NCBI GenBank assembly: GCA_963931615.1
Contig: OZ007032.1
Span: forward strand, 1 to 64,000
Source of the DNA: Coprenecus sp902388455
GTDB taxonomy: Bacteria > Bacteroidota > Bacteroidia > Bacteroidales > UBA932
Direction of reading: 5' to 3'
DNA length: 64,000 nt
A program made the position numbers and the translations under genes. Numbering within the stretch: the first letter of the stretch is position 1; every line of letters begins with the position of its first letter. This document shows positions 45,162-54,868 of this stretch, piece by piece. Under the pieces are notes generated by a model. It saw nothing but the letters and a program-made list of their open reading frames with translations, was not told the DNA's origin and did no database searches.

Positions 45162-46439
45162 TTATTCCCATTTGACAGCCTTGCGCGACAGCGGCATGGT
45201 CATGCAGCGGGCTCCGCCGCCTCCACGGGGCAGCTCCGAACCCTCTATGGTGATTACGCAGCGCTTGTCGCCCTTGACGGATGCCTTGCCCTCGATGAAG
45301 TCCCATGCGGGGATGATTTCGAAGCCGTGCTTGGACAGCTCGTCCAGGGTGTGGGTGTTGCGGGCGTAGGAGATGACCTTGCCGGGGGCGAAGGCGAAGA
45401 AATTGGCTCCGCTGTGCCACTGCTCCCTTTCCTGGTCCCATTCGTCCGACTCTCCTCCGCAGATGATGGGCTCGAGGTCCATGCCCAGGCGGCGCAGGAC
45501 GGTGAGGATGTTCGAGACGCTGTTGATCTTGACCACCTTGCCGTTCTCCATGGTGATGTGGACGGTCTGGTACTGGTTGTCGCCGAGGATGAGGGGCTCG
45601 AATACCATGCATTTGTCCCTGTCCAGAAGGGTGAATACCATGTCCAGGTGGATGAAGGACTCGGGGGTGCGGGGCAACTGCTGAACGATGATGTGGCGGC
45701 GTCCCTCTGGAGCGAGGGCTCCGAGACGGGCGGCAAGCAGGTCGATGCCCTGGGTGCTGGTGCGGGCGCCGTTGCCCAGCAGGAGGATGTCGTCACGGGC
45801 GATGAGGATGTCGCCGCCCTCCATATAGATGTCCGGGTTGCCGGGCTGGTAGTCGTAGGCGTTGATGATGCCGCAGTTGAACTCTCCGCTGCCCTTGTAG
45901 ATGGCTTCCATGATCAGGGACTCGCGGGTCCTTACGCGGTTGGCCATCTTGCATATCAGGGCGTTGTTGCCGATGGTGACGGCAGCGTCGCGGGTGAAGT
46001 AGAAGTTGTACAGGGGGAAGAGGGCGTAGTAGTCCTCGTTGAGGAATGATGTCAGGGTGTTGATCTTGGCCGGGAGTCCCTCGATGAGGACCTTAGCCAG
46101 ACGGGCCGAGGACATGTCCATGAGCATGTCGAAGTAGTCGGTGACCTGTTCCATGACGCAGATCTTGCCGATGAGGGCCTGGCGCTCGGCGTCGTTGTCG
46201 AGGACCTTGACCAGCAGGTCGCTTACGGTATATACTTTGGCCAGTTTCTCCAGTACGCCGCTGAGCTGGGCGTATTCTTCCTGGGCTATGGACAGGTTGA
46301 GGATGTCGCTGTAGAGCGCTCTCTGGGCCATTTTCGGGGTCATGTTCTCGACCTCGGCTCCGGGAGTGTGGAGCAGGACGGCATCCAGCTGGCCTATCTC
46401 GGACTGGATGTCTATGTTCAGTGGTTTCTTGTTTGTCAT
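45162..46439 (-). CDS. arcA: arginine deiminase
   Basis: A 425-residue enzyme converting arginine to citrulline and ammonia. The guanidine-modifying fold is shown by FTRDAAVTIG, MEGGDILIARDD, the HLDMVFTLLDRD block with the catalytic His, and the nucleophile Cys in GGGARCMTMPL at the C-terminus. The other arginine-deiminase pathway genes (carbamate kinase, ornithine carbamoyltransferase, antiporter) are not adjacent. It may serve acid resistance or arginine catabolism. Confidence 0.93.
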   Translation of the reverse strand: MTNKKPLNIDIQSEIGQLDAVLLHTPGAEVENMTPKMAQRALYSDILNLSIAQEEYAQLSGVLEKLAKVYTVSDLLVKVLDNDAERQALIGKICVMEQVTDYFDMLMDMSSARLAKVLIEGLPAKINTLTSFLNEDYYALFPLYNFYFTRDAAVTIGNNALICKMANRVRTRESLIMEAIYKGSGEFNCGIINAYDYQPGNPDIYMEGGDILIARDDILLLGNGARTSTQGIDLLAARLGALAPEGRRHIIVQQLPRTPESFIHLDMVFTLLDRDKCMVFEPLILGDNQYQTVHITMENGKVVKINSVSNILTVLRRLGMDLEPIICGGESDEWDQEREQWHSGANFFAFAPGKVISYARNTHTLDELSKHGFEIIPAWDFIEGKASVKGDKRCVITIEGSELPRGGGGARCMTMPLSRKAVKWE

Positions 46440-46460
46440 ATAGTTGTGTTTCCTGTTTGA

Positions 46461-47555
46461 TTACATGTATCGGGATTTGTCGTTGACGGCCAGGTCGGCG
46501 ATGACTTCCTTGAACTTGCCTTCTTCTCTGGGGCAGATCATCAGCACGTCGTCAGTATTTACGACCATATAATTGCTCAGTCCCTTGACTACTACCAGCT
46601 TGTTCTTCTCGTGGGATACGATGATGCAGTCTGAGGTGGAGTCAATCATGGTGTCGTGGCACTTGATCAGGTTGCGGCTGTCGTCCTTGGGGGCGTGGAG
46701 ATAGAGGGACTCCCATGTGCCCAGGTCAGTCCAGCCGAAAGATGCCTGGAATACCCAGGCACGGCTGGTCTTTTCCATTACGCCGTAGTCAATGGAGATT
46801 GCGGGGCAGTCCTCGTATATCTTGGTGATGAATTTTTGCTCATCCGGTGTGCAGTAATACTTGTCTCCGTCCTTGAAGAGAGAGTAGATTTCTGGCAGCC
46901 ATCTTTCCAGGGCCTTGCAGATGGTGGCGGCGTTCCATACGAAGATGCCGGAGTTCCACAGGAATTCGCCGCTGTCGACAAATACCTGGGCCAGCTCCCG
47001 GTTGGGCTTCTCGGTGAAGGTTTTTACCTTGTATGCGATGTTCCCGTTGACGGTGGTGGATTCTTTCATATTGCACTGTATGTAGCCGTAGCCGGTCTCA
47101 GGACGGGTGGGGTCGATTCCGAGAGTGAAGAGTTCATCGCGCTGTGATGCGTAGTTCAGGGCGGATGAGATGGTATCGATGAAGAGGCTTTCGTTGGAGA
47201 TGAAATGATCGGAAGGGGCCACTACCATTGTGGCATCCGGATTCATGTGACGTATTCGTGTGGCTGCATAGGCGATGCAGGGTGCTGTGTTGCGTCTGTA
47301 CGGCTCTGCAAGGATATTCTCGGGAGGAAGCCCGGGCAGATGCTTGCGGACCATATCCACGTATGCGGATGAGGTGACTACAATGATATTCTGTTCCGGA
47401 ACGATCTTGAGAAAACGGTCGTATGTGAGCTGGATGAAACTCTTGCCGATACCCAGAATGTCCAGAAACTGTTTGGGCATGGAGTTTCTGCTTATCGGCC
47501 AGAAACGGCTGCCGACTCCACCGGCCATTATTACACAATAGAAATTATTGTTCAT
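46461..47555 (-). CDS. manC: mannose-1-phosphate guanylyltransferase
   Basis: A 364-residue nucleotidyltransferase making GDP-mannose for surface glycans. The N-terminal motif GGVGSRFWPISRNSMPKQFL is diagnostic, and APSDHFI and TFTEKP are further active-site blocks. It lacks the C-terminal isomerase domain found in bifunctional ManC/AlgA, so it is the single-domain type. The start is set at the ATG 47555; one codon earlier is GTG. It precedes the deiminase gene on the same strand. Confidence 0.93.
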   Translation of the reverse strand: MNNNFYCVIMAGGVGSRFWPISRNSMPKQFLDILGIGKSFIQLTYDRFLKIVPEQNIIVVTSSAYVDMVRKHLPGLPPENILAEPYRRNTAPCIAYAATRIRHMNPDATMVVAPSDHFISNESLFIDTISSALNYASQRDELFTLGIDPTRPETGYGYIQCNMKESTTVNGNIAYKVKTFTEKPNRELAQVFVDSGEFLWNSGIFVWNAATICKALERWLPEIYSLFKDGDKYYCTPDEQKFITKIYEDCPAISIDYGVMEKTSRAWVFQASFGWTDLGTWESLYLHAPKDDSRNLIKCHDTMIDSTSDCIIVSHEKNKLVVVKGLSNYMVVNTDDVLMICPREEGKFKEVIADLAVNDKSRYM

Positions 47556-47637
47556 CACGTTAAATCTTTAATATAGTTGTGTTTCGTCTTCTGTATCTGT
47601 TCTGCGGCCTGTCTCCTTCTGCCTTACTGCTGTAATG

Positions 47638-48027
47638 TCACCGGCCTATCGGGAAATAGGCATCCGGTATGTGGCTCAGGCGAAGAACTTTCGGAATGTC
47701 TCCCCCGTCCAGTACTACTGACACTATGTCGAAATGAACCGGAGTGTTTTCCCCTTTTATTCTGATCCAGGCTTCTGCTGCTGTCCTCAGATTCAACTGT
47801 TTCCGTGCGCAGACCGTCATTTCCGGCTCTACCTGTACCGGTTCTTTCATTGTCCTTACTTCGACTATATGCAGGCCGTCGTCTCCCTCCATTATCAGGT
47901 CCACCTCTTTGTGACGGCAGCGCCAGTTCCTTTCAATCAACTTAAACCCTCTTTGCAAAAGATATTCCAAAGCTATGTCTTCCCCCAGTCTTCCTGTCTC
48001 GTGTCTGCCGCCGTCGGCTCTTGTCAT
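47638..48027 (-). CDS. YraN/UPF0102 family endonuclease-like protein
   Basis: A 129-residue protein with the small nuclease-like fold of the YraN family. TGRLGEDIALEYLLQRGF is the family start, and WRCRHKEVDLIMEGDDGLHIVEVR carries the Glu/Asp/Glu pattern of PD-(D/E)XK enzymes; the usual Lys is Arg (EVR). Function is unknown, probably in DNA recombination or repair. The ATG at 48027 fits homologues; the longer frame to 48123 is unlikely. Confidence 0.85.
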   Translation of the reverse strand: MTRADGGRHETGRLGEDIALEYLLQRGFKLIERNWRCRHKEVDLIMEGDDGLHIVEVRTMKEPVQVEPEMTVCARKQLNLRTAAEAWIRIKGENTPVHFDIVSVVLDGGDIPKVLRLSHIPDAYFPIGR

Positions 48028-48216
48028 GCCCGTACATTCCGCTTTTTTCTGCGCTCTTCTCAATCGCCCAGTACCTCCTATATTGACTGGCGCCGGTCCT
48101 TGCATCCATCTCCTTCTGCCCATACTGCATATATTGTGTATATCTTTGCAAATATAGCCAAAATCCTCCTATGGCGGGTCAGCCGCTTTCTGAAAAATGA
48201 AATTATTCTCAAAAAA

Positions 48217-48247
48217 TTTGGAAATCCAAAAATAATATCTACCTTTG
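48217..48247 (+). promoter_or_regulatory. tRNA-Gly promoter
   Basis: TTTG (48217-48220), a 19-bp spacer and TACCTTTG (48240-48247), eleven bases before the mature tRNA end. It is one of the best promoter matches in the window. Confidence 0.85.
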
Positions 48248-48258
48248 CAATCCCAATC

Positions 48259-48331
<73 letters not shown>

Positions 48332-48339
48332 CTAGTCTG

Positions 48340-48366
48340 AAGGTCAGTTTCCCGCTGACCTTTTTT
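48340..48366 (+). terminator. terminator after tRNA-Gly
   Basis: Eight-pair stem (48340-48347/48355-48362) followed by a T-run. Confidence 0.8.
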
Positions 48367-48437
48367 CATGCCCTGACCTTCCGGACGGCACTCTATATGA
48401 TGCGGCACAGGGTTTGCGGGAAGTAGAGCATTGATGT

Positions 48438-50429
48438 ATGTATATGAAAAAAATCGGAAAAGTTATATTGCGGCTGATGTTCTGTGCGGTGCTCCTGACA
48501 GTGTCAGTCGGTTCTGGTCTCAGCGCACAGAGCCGCGGATTGCAGCCATATCGTGATTGGTTCGGCTCATACGGCTATGTGGATAGTATAGGCAATGTGA
48601 TGATTGCCTGTCAGTTCGATGATGCTAAGGAGTTCTCGGAGGGTTTGGCCGCAGTGCTGTCGCGGGACGGCAATGTGTCGGAGGGCGGGGTCTTCGGTCC
48701 GCTGTCGCTGACATTGAAGTGGGGCTATGTCGATACGACAGGTCTTACGGTGATACCGTGTCAGTTCGATTTTGCCGGGCAGTTTTCGGATGGGTATGCG
48801 GCAGTTATGTCGGGCAATAAGTGGGGGTTCATAGACCATGTCGGTGATACATTGGTCGATTATAAATATGATGAGGTCCGGAGATTTGTCAACGGCTATG
48901 CCGCTGTGCGCCGTGGTTCTATGTGGGGTTATATAGATATGGACGGCAATGAACTGGTGCCTTGCCGGTATACCGTGGCGGCGGATTTCGGTTCGGACGG
49001 ATTTGCAGCTGTGAGCAGGACGGACTCGACCGGTTTTGTCTTTCGTGACGGACGGTGGTACGGGACCAAAGACCGTGCTCTGAACTGGATAAGGGGTATT
49101 CCTTTTTCCGTTTATGCCAAGGACAAGGTGATGAACCGTGTCAATGAGTGGCAGCTTCAGGAACCTGAAGAGGATCTCCCTGATTGGGAGGCCCGTGTCA
49201 ATGATGAGACGTTTTCGGCCCGTCTGGAAGGACTTGAAATGCGTTATGAGGCGGAGTATATTGCTGCTAACAGATTGGAAAACCCTGAGCTGGTCCCGGG
49301 GATATACGACACTCTCGGGGGGGTACTTCCGGTGGATGTCATAGATCATGGCGCACGGAACAGACATTTTCATCTTGAACTTCCTATGCGGAAAGAAGAT
49401 GCGGCCGGGGTGATAAACGATTGGAAAAGAATCCGGGCAGATTTCAAATATTTTATAAAGAATGACCGTATTGCGGTTGCCAGTGCTGAATTTACTTTTC
49501 CTGGACGAAGAGTTTTTACATGGACAGATCCTGATTATTCTTCGGTGCGGACTGTTTTGTTGGATTATGACCTTGAGAATCTTGATTTTACCCTTCCTGG
49601 GAAAATATACCGGCAGATGCTTGCAGCCGGGCCTGATTCTACTGTCGCGGATACAGATGTAGACATTCCGTCTACGGGAAATAAGAAAAAGGGCTCTGAT
49701 TTTTATGCCATTATTATTGCGAATCAGAACTATGCCACTGGTATGACAGTTCCTTATGCGCTTAATGACGGAGCAGTTTTCAGGGAGTACTGCCGCACGG
49801 GACTGGGCATTCCGGAGGATCGGATTGCATATCTGACCGATGCAGATGCGGAAGAAATCAGTTCTTTGGAACAATGGCTGAACAAGACAGCGCCGCTGTT
49901 CGATACTGATACAAGACTTCTGCTCTATTTTTCAGGACAATGCCTGCTGGATAAGGGGGTAGGGGAGACATATCTTCTACCGGTGGATTATTCGTCCATG
50001 GGGGTGCAGAGCGGGCTGGGTTTGAGGAATCTATATAGGCGGATATCCGGATGGAATGTAGATGACGCTCTTTTTCTGGTAGATGCCACTTATGGTAAAG
50101 TGAGCCGCAACGGTATGAGGATAGACGTTTTTAAGGATGGAGATACTCCTCAGGAGTGGCTGCGGCCGGAGGAACGTATGGTTGTATTCTTTGCGGCTCA
50201 GGAGGATGAGGCAGCTCTGCCCTATCCCCAGAAACGTCACGGTCTGTTTACATATTTTCTGCTGAAAGCCCTCCAGCAGCATCCTGACGGAATTTCATTC
50301 GGAACGCTCTTTGATTTTATTTCGGACAATGTAAGGACGGTCGCGCAGAGGCTATACGGTGTTATCCAGAGACCTGCTGTTTACTCTTCGGAGTGGGACG
50401 GTGAGGCGTGGAGGGAGTTCTCTCTGTAG
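48438..50429 (+). CDS. WG-repeat protein with inactive caspase-like domain
   Basis: A 663-residue exported protein with a signal peptide ending near SGLSAQ; MKK at 48444 may be the true start. Residues 40-205 hold WG beta-repeats (YGYVDSIGNV, WGYVDTTGLT, WGFIDHVGDT, WGYIDMDGNE). After a middle region of no known fold, residues about 415-655 resemble the C14 caspase fold (FYAIIIANQNYATGM). The catalytic His of the usual YxSGHG is Gln (LLYFSGQC) and the Cys of the usual LDACxSG is Thr (LVDATYGK). It is therefore probably a pseudo-enzyme that binds rather than cuts. Its end overlaps the convergent MATE gene by 49 bases. Confidence 0.8.
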   Translation: MYMKKIGKVILRLMFCAVLLTVSVGSGLSAQSRGLQPYRDWFGSYGYVDSIGNVMIACQFDDAKEFSEGLAAVLSRDGNVSEGGVFGPLSLTLKWGYVDTTGLTVIPCQFDFAGQFSDGYAAVMSGNKWGFIDHVGDTLVDYKYDEVRRFVNGYAAVRRGSMWGYIDMDGNELVPCRYTVAADFGSDGFAAVSRTDSTGFVFRDGRWYGTKDRALNWIRGIPFSVYAKDKVMNRVNEWQLQEPEEDLPDWEARVNDETFSARLEGLEMRYEAEYIAANRLENPELVPGIYDTLGGVLPVDVIDHGARNRHFHLELPMRKEDAAGVINDWKRIRADFKYFIKNDRIAVASAEFTFPGRRVFTWTDPDYSSVRTVLLDYDLENLDFTLPGKIYRQMLAAGPDSTVADTDVDIPSTGNKKKGSDFYAIIIANQNYATGMTVPYALNDGAVFREYCRTGLGIPEDRIAYLTDADAEEISSLEQWLNKTAPLFDTDTRLLLYFSGQCLLDKGVGETYLLPVDYSSMGVQSGLGLRNLYRRISGWNVDDALFLVDATYGKVSRNGMRIDVFKDGDTPQEWLRPEERMVVFFAAQEDEAALPYPQKRHGLFTYFLLKALQQHPDGISFGTLFDFISDNVRTVAQRLYGVIQRPAVYSSEWDGEAWREFSL

Positions 50430-51781
50430 TCGTAGTTCCCCTGAGCGATATAGCGTCTGCAGACGCGACGGAAGCGCACGTTGAACAGCAGCGCGGCTAC
50501 AGCCAGTCCCAGCAGCAGTCCGATCCAGACCCCGTCCGGGCCGAGTCCGAAGGTAAATCCGAGGAGGTAGGCGCTCGGCAGGCAGATGACGTAGTAGGAA
50601 ATTCCTGAAAATACGGTGGGAATGTTGATGTCCTTGAGCCCCAGTAGTGAAGAGCGGCTGGCCAGCTGCACTGCGTCGAAGACCTGGTAGAGGGCCAGGA
50701 TGATGATCAGTCTTCCGGCTATGGGAATGACGGCCGGATCCTCAGTATATATAAAAGGTATTACCCGGTGCAGGCTGATGAACAGCAGGCCGAAGAAGAC
50801 CATGATGGCCACGGCCATGTGGACTGCGGCTATACCGGCGTGGTAGGCGTCCTGGCGGCGGCCAGCCCCGAACTGGTGTGAGACGCGGATGGTGGCGGCG
50901 GCTCCGATACCGGTGGCTATCATGAAGGACAGGGAACTGAGGTTCTGGGCTATCTGATGGGCCGCCAGCTGGTATTTGCCCATCCAGCCGACCATGATGG
51001 CGGCGAAGCTGAATGCCGTGACCTCCAGCAGGTTCTGCAGCGATATGGGCAGGGAGAGCTTGAGCTGGCGGAGCATCTCCCGCAGGTGTACCGCCCGGCG
51101 CGGGGTGAGCCTGACGAACTTGCGGTACTCCTCCACCCGGAAGAGGATGATCAGGAAGGCTATTGCTCCCAGTACTCTGGAAATCAGCGTGGACCAGGCC
51201 GCTCCGGCCACTCCTAAGGCGGGCGCGCCGAATTTTCCGTAGATGAGGACCCAGTTGAGGAAGATATTGAGGATGTTCGTACCTATCGTTATCCACATCT
51301 CGTTGCGGGTATTGCCGATGCCCTCGGAGAAGAAGCGGACATTGAAGAAGGCTATCATGGGGATGAATCCCGCGACGATGATGAAGTAGTACTGCTTAGC
51401 GTACCGGAGCACTTCCGGGTCCTGGCCCATCCGGTCCATGAAGGCGCCGACGGTCAGCATGATGCCGGTGAGGACCACGGCCATGATGGCGTTGAGGGCG
51501 GCCGAGTTGCTCAAGGCCACCGCTACGGCCCGTCCGTCACCCTTGCCGAAGTGCTGTCCCACTACCGGGGTCACTCCCTGCGCGAAGCCTATCGCGAAGA
51601 CCAGCCCGATCATGATGATGGCGTTGGCGAAAGATACTCCCGCCAGCTGGGCCGCGCCTAGGTGCCCGACCATGATGTTGTCCGCCAGCTGCACCAGCAC
51701 CTGCCCGGCTTGGGTAATCATCACGGGGAAGGCCACTTTCAGGTTTCGTTTATAGAAAGGTACGTATTCTCTTAAAGTCAT
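50381..51781 (-). CDS. MATE-family efflux transporter
   Basis: A 466-residue twelve-helix antiporter. The start at 51781 (MTLREYVPFYKRNLKVAFPV) places the first helix normally. MITQAGQVLVQLADNIMVGH is the N-terminal MATE signature, and ATGIGAAATIRVSHQFGAGR is its counterpart in the second half. It exports cationic drugs or metabolites with Na or H gradients. The last 16 codons overlap the end of the WG-repeat gene. Confidence 0.9.
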   Translation of the reverse strand: MTLREYVPFYKRNLKVAFPVMITQAGQVLVQLADNIMVGHLGAAQLAGVSFANAIIMIGLVFAIGFAQGVTPVVGQHFGKGDGRAVAVALSNSAALNAIMAVVLTGIMLTVGAFMDRMGQDPEVLRYAKQYYFIIVAGFIPMIAFFNVRFFSEGIGNTRNEMWITIGTNILNIFLNWVLIYGKFGAPALGVAGAAWSTLISRVLGAIAFLIILFRVEEYRKFVRLTPRRAVHLREMLRQLKLSLPISLQNLLEVTAFSFAAIMVGWMGKYQLAAHQIAQNLSSLSFMIATGIGAAATIRVSHQFGAGRRQDAYHAGIAAVHMAVAIMVFFGLLFISLHRVIPFIYTEDPAVIPIAGRLIIILALYQVFDAVQLASRSSLLGLKDINIPTVFSGISYYVICLPSAYLLGFTFGLGPDGVWIGLLLGLAVAALLFNVRFRRVCRRYIAQGNYDYRENSLHASPSHSEE

Positions 51782-51849
51782 ATCTGCTGTGTTTTGGGAA
51801 AGCGGCCGCAAAAGTAGCAAAAACTTGCAAGAGAAACGGAAAATGGTAT

Positions 51850-51889
51850 TATATTTGCATTTAATAAATCATTTAATTGCTTATTAAAT
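51850..51889 (+). promoter_or_regulatory. promoter and operator of the tetR efflux operon
   Basis: The -7 box TATATTTG (51850-51857) is followed at once by a perfect inverted repeat ATTTAATAA/TTATTAAAT (51859-51867/51881-51889, 13-bp spacer), ending five bases before the TetR start. Binding there would block transcription, as expected for autorepression. Confidence 0.65.
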
Positions 51890-51894
51890 ACGCG

Positions 51895-52539
51895 ATGAAA
51901 GACAAGGACGACAAAGAAGGCCGGGAGGGCGGCGACAGCAGCATGGAGGAACGGATACTCGCGAGTGCGGAGAGGCTCTTTCTCAGCAAGGGGTACAATC
52001 TCACCAGCATGACCGAGATAGCCCGGGAGACCGGCTGCACCCAGGCTCTGGTGCACTACTATTTCAGGACGAAGGAGAATCTATTCTCGAAGATCTTCGA
52101 GGCGAAGTTCCACCAGTTCATCGGCTGCATAGTCCAGCGGGAGGACGAGGAACTTCCGTTCGCGGAGCTTATCTCCGCCCGCACGTCCCGTCTCTTCGAC
52201 CTGATGGCGGACAATCAGCGGCTGCCGTTCATGTTTCTGAGCGAGTTCGTCATCAATCCGGAGCAGCGCCTTACCCTCAAGGACAGCATCTTCAACCTCT
52301 GCGCGGAGGCTACTTCCCGTCTCGAGGCGATGATCGCCGCTGAGGTGGAGAGCGGCCGCATCCGGCCCACCGGCACGATGGACATCACGCTCAACATGTT
52401 CTCCCTCGTCGTGACATTCTTCGTAGTCCTGCCATTCCTGGAGGACATGGGCCTGGTCACCGAGGCCAACAGGGAGGAGTTCATCGCCCAGCGCAAGCAG
52501 GAGATAATCAGAACCATAATAGGAAGTCTCAAGCCATGA
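51895..52539 (+). CDS. TetR/AcrR-family repressor
   Basis: A 214-residue regulator. The N-terminal helix-turn-helix (RILASAERLFLSKGYNLTSM, then RETGCTQALVHYYFRTKENL) follows a charged leader of about 15 residues. The helical ligand domain is variable, so the inducer is unknown. The ATG at 51895 is preferred to the upstream TTA-rich frame. Its stop overlaps the TolC start (ATGA). The palindrome just upstream is its likely operator. Confidence 0.88.
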   Translation: MKDKDDKEGREGGDSSMEERILASAERLFLSKGYNLTSMTEIARETGCTQALVHYYFRTKENLFSKIFEAKFHQFIGCIVQREDEELPFAELISARTSRLFDLMADNQRLPFMFLSEFVINPEQRLTLKDSIFNLCAEATSRLEAMIAAEVESGRIRPTGTMDITLNMFSLVVTFFVVLPFLEDMGLVTEANREEFIAQRKQEIIRTIIGSLKP

Positions 52540-53924
52540 AAAAGATAGGACAATATATACTGGCGGCGGCCCTCGCTGCTGCAGCGGTGCTCCCGGTGTC
52601 CGGGGCGTCCGTCATATCTGCGGAGCGGGTGCTCGCTGGCAGTCAGGAACTGGAAACGTCCCGGCAGGACAGCCTGGGGCAGGATGTTCAGGACGTTTAC
52701 ACCATCGAGCAGTGCTACGACTTGGTCAGGCAGAACTATCCTCTGGTCAAGCGCTACGAACTGCTGGACCTGACCGAGGAGTACACCCTGAAGAACGCCT
52801 ACATGAATTATTTTCCCCAGATATCCCTCCAGGGCTCGGCCTCCTGGCAGACCGACGTGCTGGAGTTTCCCTTCGACCTGAGCCCCTACGGGATCGAGAT
52901 GCCGACCTTCAGCAAGGACCAGTACGCGGCGGTCATCGAACTGTCGCAGGTGCTTTGGGACGGCGGCATGATAGCGGCCAACCGGGCCAACATCCGGGCC
53001 AAGGCCGATGTAGATATGGCCCAGCAGGAGATCAACATGTACTCGCTGCGGGAGAAGGTCAACGAGCTGTACTTCGGCATCCTCTACCTCGACCAGCAGA
53101 TCCGTCAGGTGGACATCATGATGGAGGAGCTTGAGAGGGAGTACGCCCGCATAGAGGGCTGTATCGCCAACGGAGTGGCCAGCCTCTCCGACCTGGATCT
53201 GATCGAAGTCGAGCGCATTACCCAGAACCAGAGCCGCGACAGGCTCTCGTCGATGCTGGATGCCTACCTGCGGGTACTCACCCTCATGACCGGGGTCAGG
53301 ATCAGCGATGCCGCCCAGCTGGTGATGCCCGTCCCTGAGGGCTCCGACAAGGAGCAGATGCTCAATGCCCTGATTGCATCCGAGATACGCCGCCCCGAAC
53401 TGGAACTCTACAAGGCCCAGGAACTGGAGATAGACACCCAGCTCGACTACTGGACCGCCGGAGGTCTGCCCCAGTTCAGCCTCTTCATCCGCGGAGGCTA
53501 CGGCCGCCCGGGACTCAACATGCTGGACGACAGTTTCCAGCCCTTCGCCATCGGCGGTATCCGTTTAGTGTGGAACATCAGCCAGCTCTATAGTCTCGGT
53601 TACGGCAAGAAGATAGTTGGCTACTCGAAGGAGCAGGTCAATTCGGTGCGCGAGACCTTCCTCTTCAACACCAACCTCCAGGTGCAGGAGCAGGTGGCGG
53701 AGATACAGCGTTATTTCAAGACGGTGGAGGATGACGAGAGGATAGTGGAACTCAGGGAGAAAATCCGCGAGTCCACCGCCGCCGGAGTGGAGAACGGCAC
53801 CAAGAACGCCTCCGACCTGGTCTCCGAGATAAACAAGGAGAACGCGGCCCGCAAGCAGCTCATCATGCACCAGATAGAGATGATGAAGGCTATGTACGAA
53901 CTCAAGACTATAAAGAACAGCTGA
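52536..53924 (+). CDS. TolC-family outer-membrane efflux protein
   Basis: A 462-residue TolC-type channel. The signal peptide (MKKIGQYILAAALAAAAVLP) is followed by the OEP repeat starting VYTIEQCYDLVRQNYPLVKR and a second half after about residue 260. Overlap of four bases with the repressor gene couples their translation. It serves the ABC-2 exporter encoded downstream. Confidence 0.9.
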   Translation: MKKIGQYILAAALAAAAVLPVSGASVISAERVLAGSQELETSRQDSLGQDVQDVYTIEQCYDLVRQNYPLVKRYELLDLTEEYTLKNAYMNYFPQISLQGSASWQTDVLEFPFDLSPYGIEMPTFSKDQYAAVIELSQVLWDGGMIAANRANIRAKADVDMAQQEINMYSLREKVNELYFGILYLDQQIRQVDIMMEELEREYARIEGCIANGVASLSDLDLIEVERITQNQSRDRLSSMLDAYLRVLTLMTGVRISDAAQLVMPVPEGSDKEQMLNALIASEIRRPELELYKAQELEIDTQLDYWTAGGLPQFSLFIRGGYGRPGLNMLDDSFQPFAIGGIRLVWNISQLYSLGYGKKIVGYSKEQVNSVRETFLFNTNLQVQEQVAEIQRYFKTVEDDERIVELREKIRESTAAGVENGTKNASDLVSEINKENAARKQLIMHQIEMMKAMYELKTIKNS

Positions 53925-53953
53925 CAAACGAAAATAGAAACAACACGGATATC

Positions 53954-54865
53954 ATGAAAAAGATCAGATGGATATACCTCCTGCCGGCAGTGGCCGGCGC
54001 AGTGCTGATGACGGTTACTTCCTGCAAGGACACTGACGGGACCAACGATGCCTCGGGTACGTTCGAGGCCACCGAAGTGATGGTCTCCTCCGAAGCCTCC
54101 GGACGCATTCTCGCCCTGAACGTGCACGAGGGCGGGGTGCTTACAGCCGGGCAGGACTGCGGCCTGGTGGATACCCTCCAGCTCTACCTCCAGAAGCGTC
54201 AGCTGGAGGCCGGAGTCGCAGCGGCCCTGAGCCGCCGCAGGGACGTGGAGACCCAGACCGCCTACATCAAGGAGCAGATAGAGGTCAACCGCCGGGAGGC
54301 CGACCGCGTGCGTAACCTCATAGCCGCAGACGCCGCCAACACCAAGCAGCTGGATGACATCACATCCTCCATCAAGCTCCTGGAGACCCAGCTGGCGGCC
54401 ACCGAAGCCGATATCGCCCAGAACAACACCATAGCCGAGGCCGAGGCCGCCTCCTACCGGGCCCAGATCGCCCAGGTCGAGGAGTCCCTGCGCCGCTGCC
54501 GCATATCCTCTCCGATAGACGGAACGGTGCTGGTCAAGTACGCCGAGGCCGGTGAGCTGACAGCCGCCGGCAAGCCCCTGTTCAAGGTAGCCGACCTGAG
54601 CCGGATGAACCTCCGGGCCTACATCACCGCCTCGCAGCTCACTGCTATCAAGGTAGGTCAGAAGGTGAGGGTATTCGCCGACTCCGGCGAGGAAGGGGTG
54701 CGCGAGTACGAGGGCACTGTGTCATGGATATCGGACCAGTCCGAGTTTACCCCCAAGACTATTCAGACCCGGGACGAGCGGGCCAACTTAGTCTATGCCA
54801 TCAAGGTCTCGTTCGTCAACGACGGCTATGTCAAGATAGGTATGTACGGTGACCTGAAATTCTAG
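53954..54865 (+). CDS. HlyD/YbhG-like periplasmic adaptor lipoprotein
   Basis: A 303-residue membrane-fusion protein anchored by a lipidated Cys (VTSCKDTDG, Cys near residue 25). The lipoyl halves flank a helical hairpin at about 75-175 rich in Ala, Glu and Gln. RCRISSPIDGTVLVKYAEAG is the second lipoyl half. It should couple the inner-membrane ABC-2 exporter to the TolC channel, as YbhG does in E. coli. Confidence 0.88.
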   Translation: MKKIRWIYLLPAVAGAVLMTVTSCKDTDGTNDASGTFEATEVMVSSEASGRILALNVHEGGVLTAGQDCGLVDTLQLYLQKRQLEAGVAAALSRRRDVETQTAYIKEQIEVNRREADRVRNLIAADAANTKQLDDITSSIKLLETQLAATEADIAQNNTIAEAEAASYRAQIAQVEESLRRCRISSPIDGTVLVKYAEAGELTAAGKPLFKVADLSRMNLRAYITASQLTAIKVGQKVRVFADSGEEGVREYEGTVSWISDQSEFTPKTIQTRDERANLVYAIKVSFVNDGYVKIGMYGDLKF

Positions 54866-54868
54866 ACC

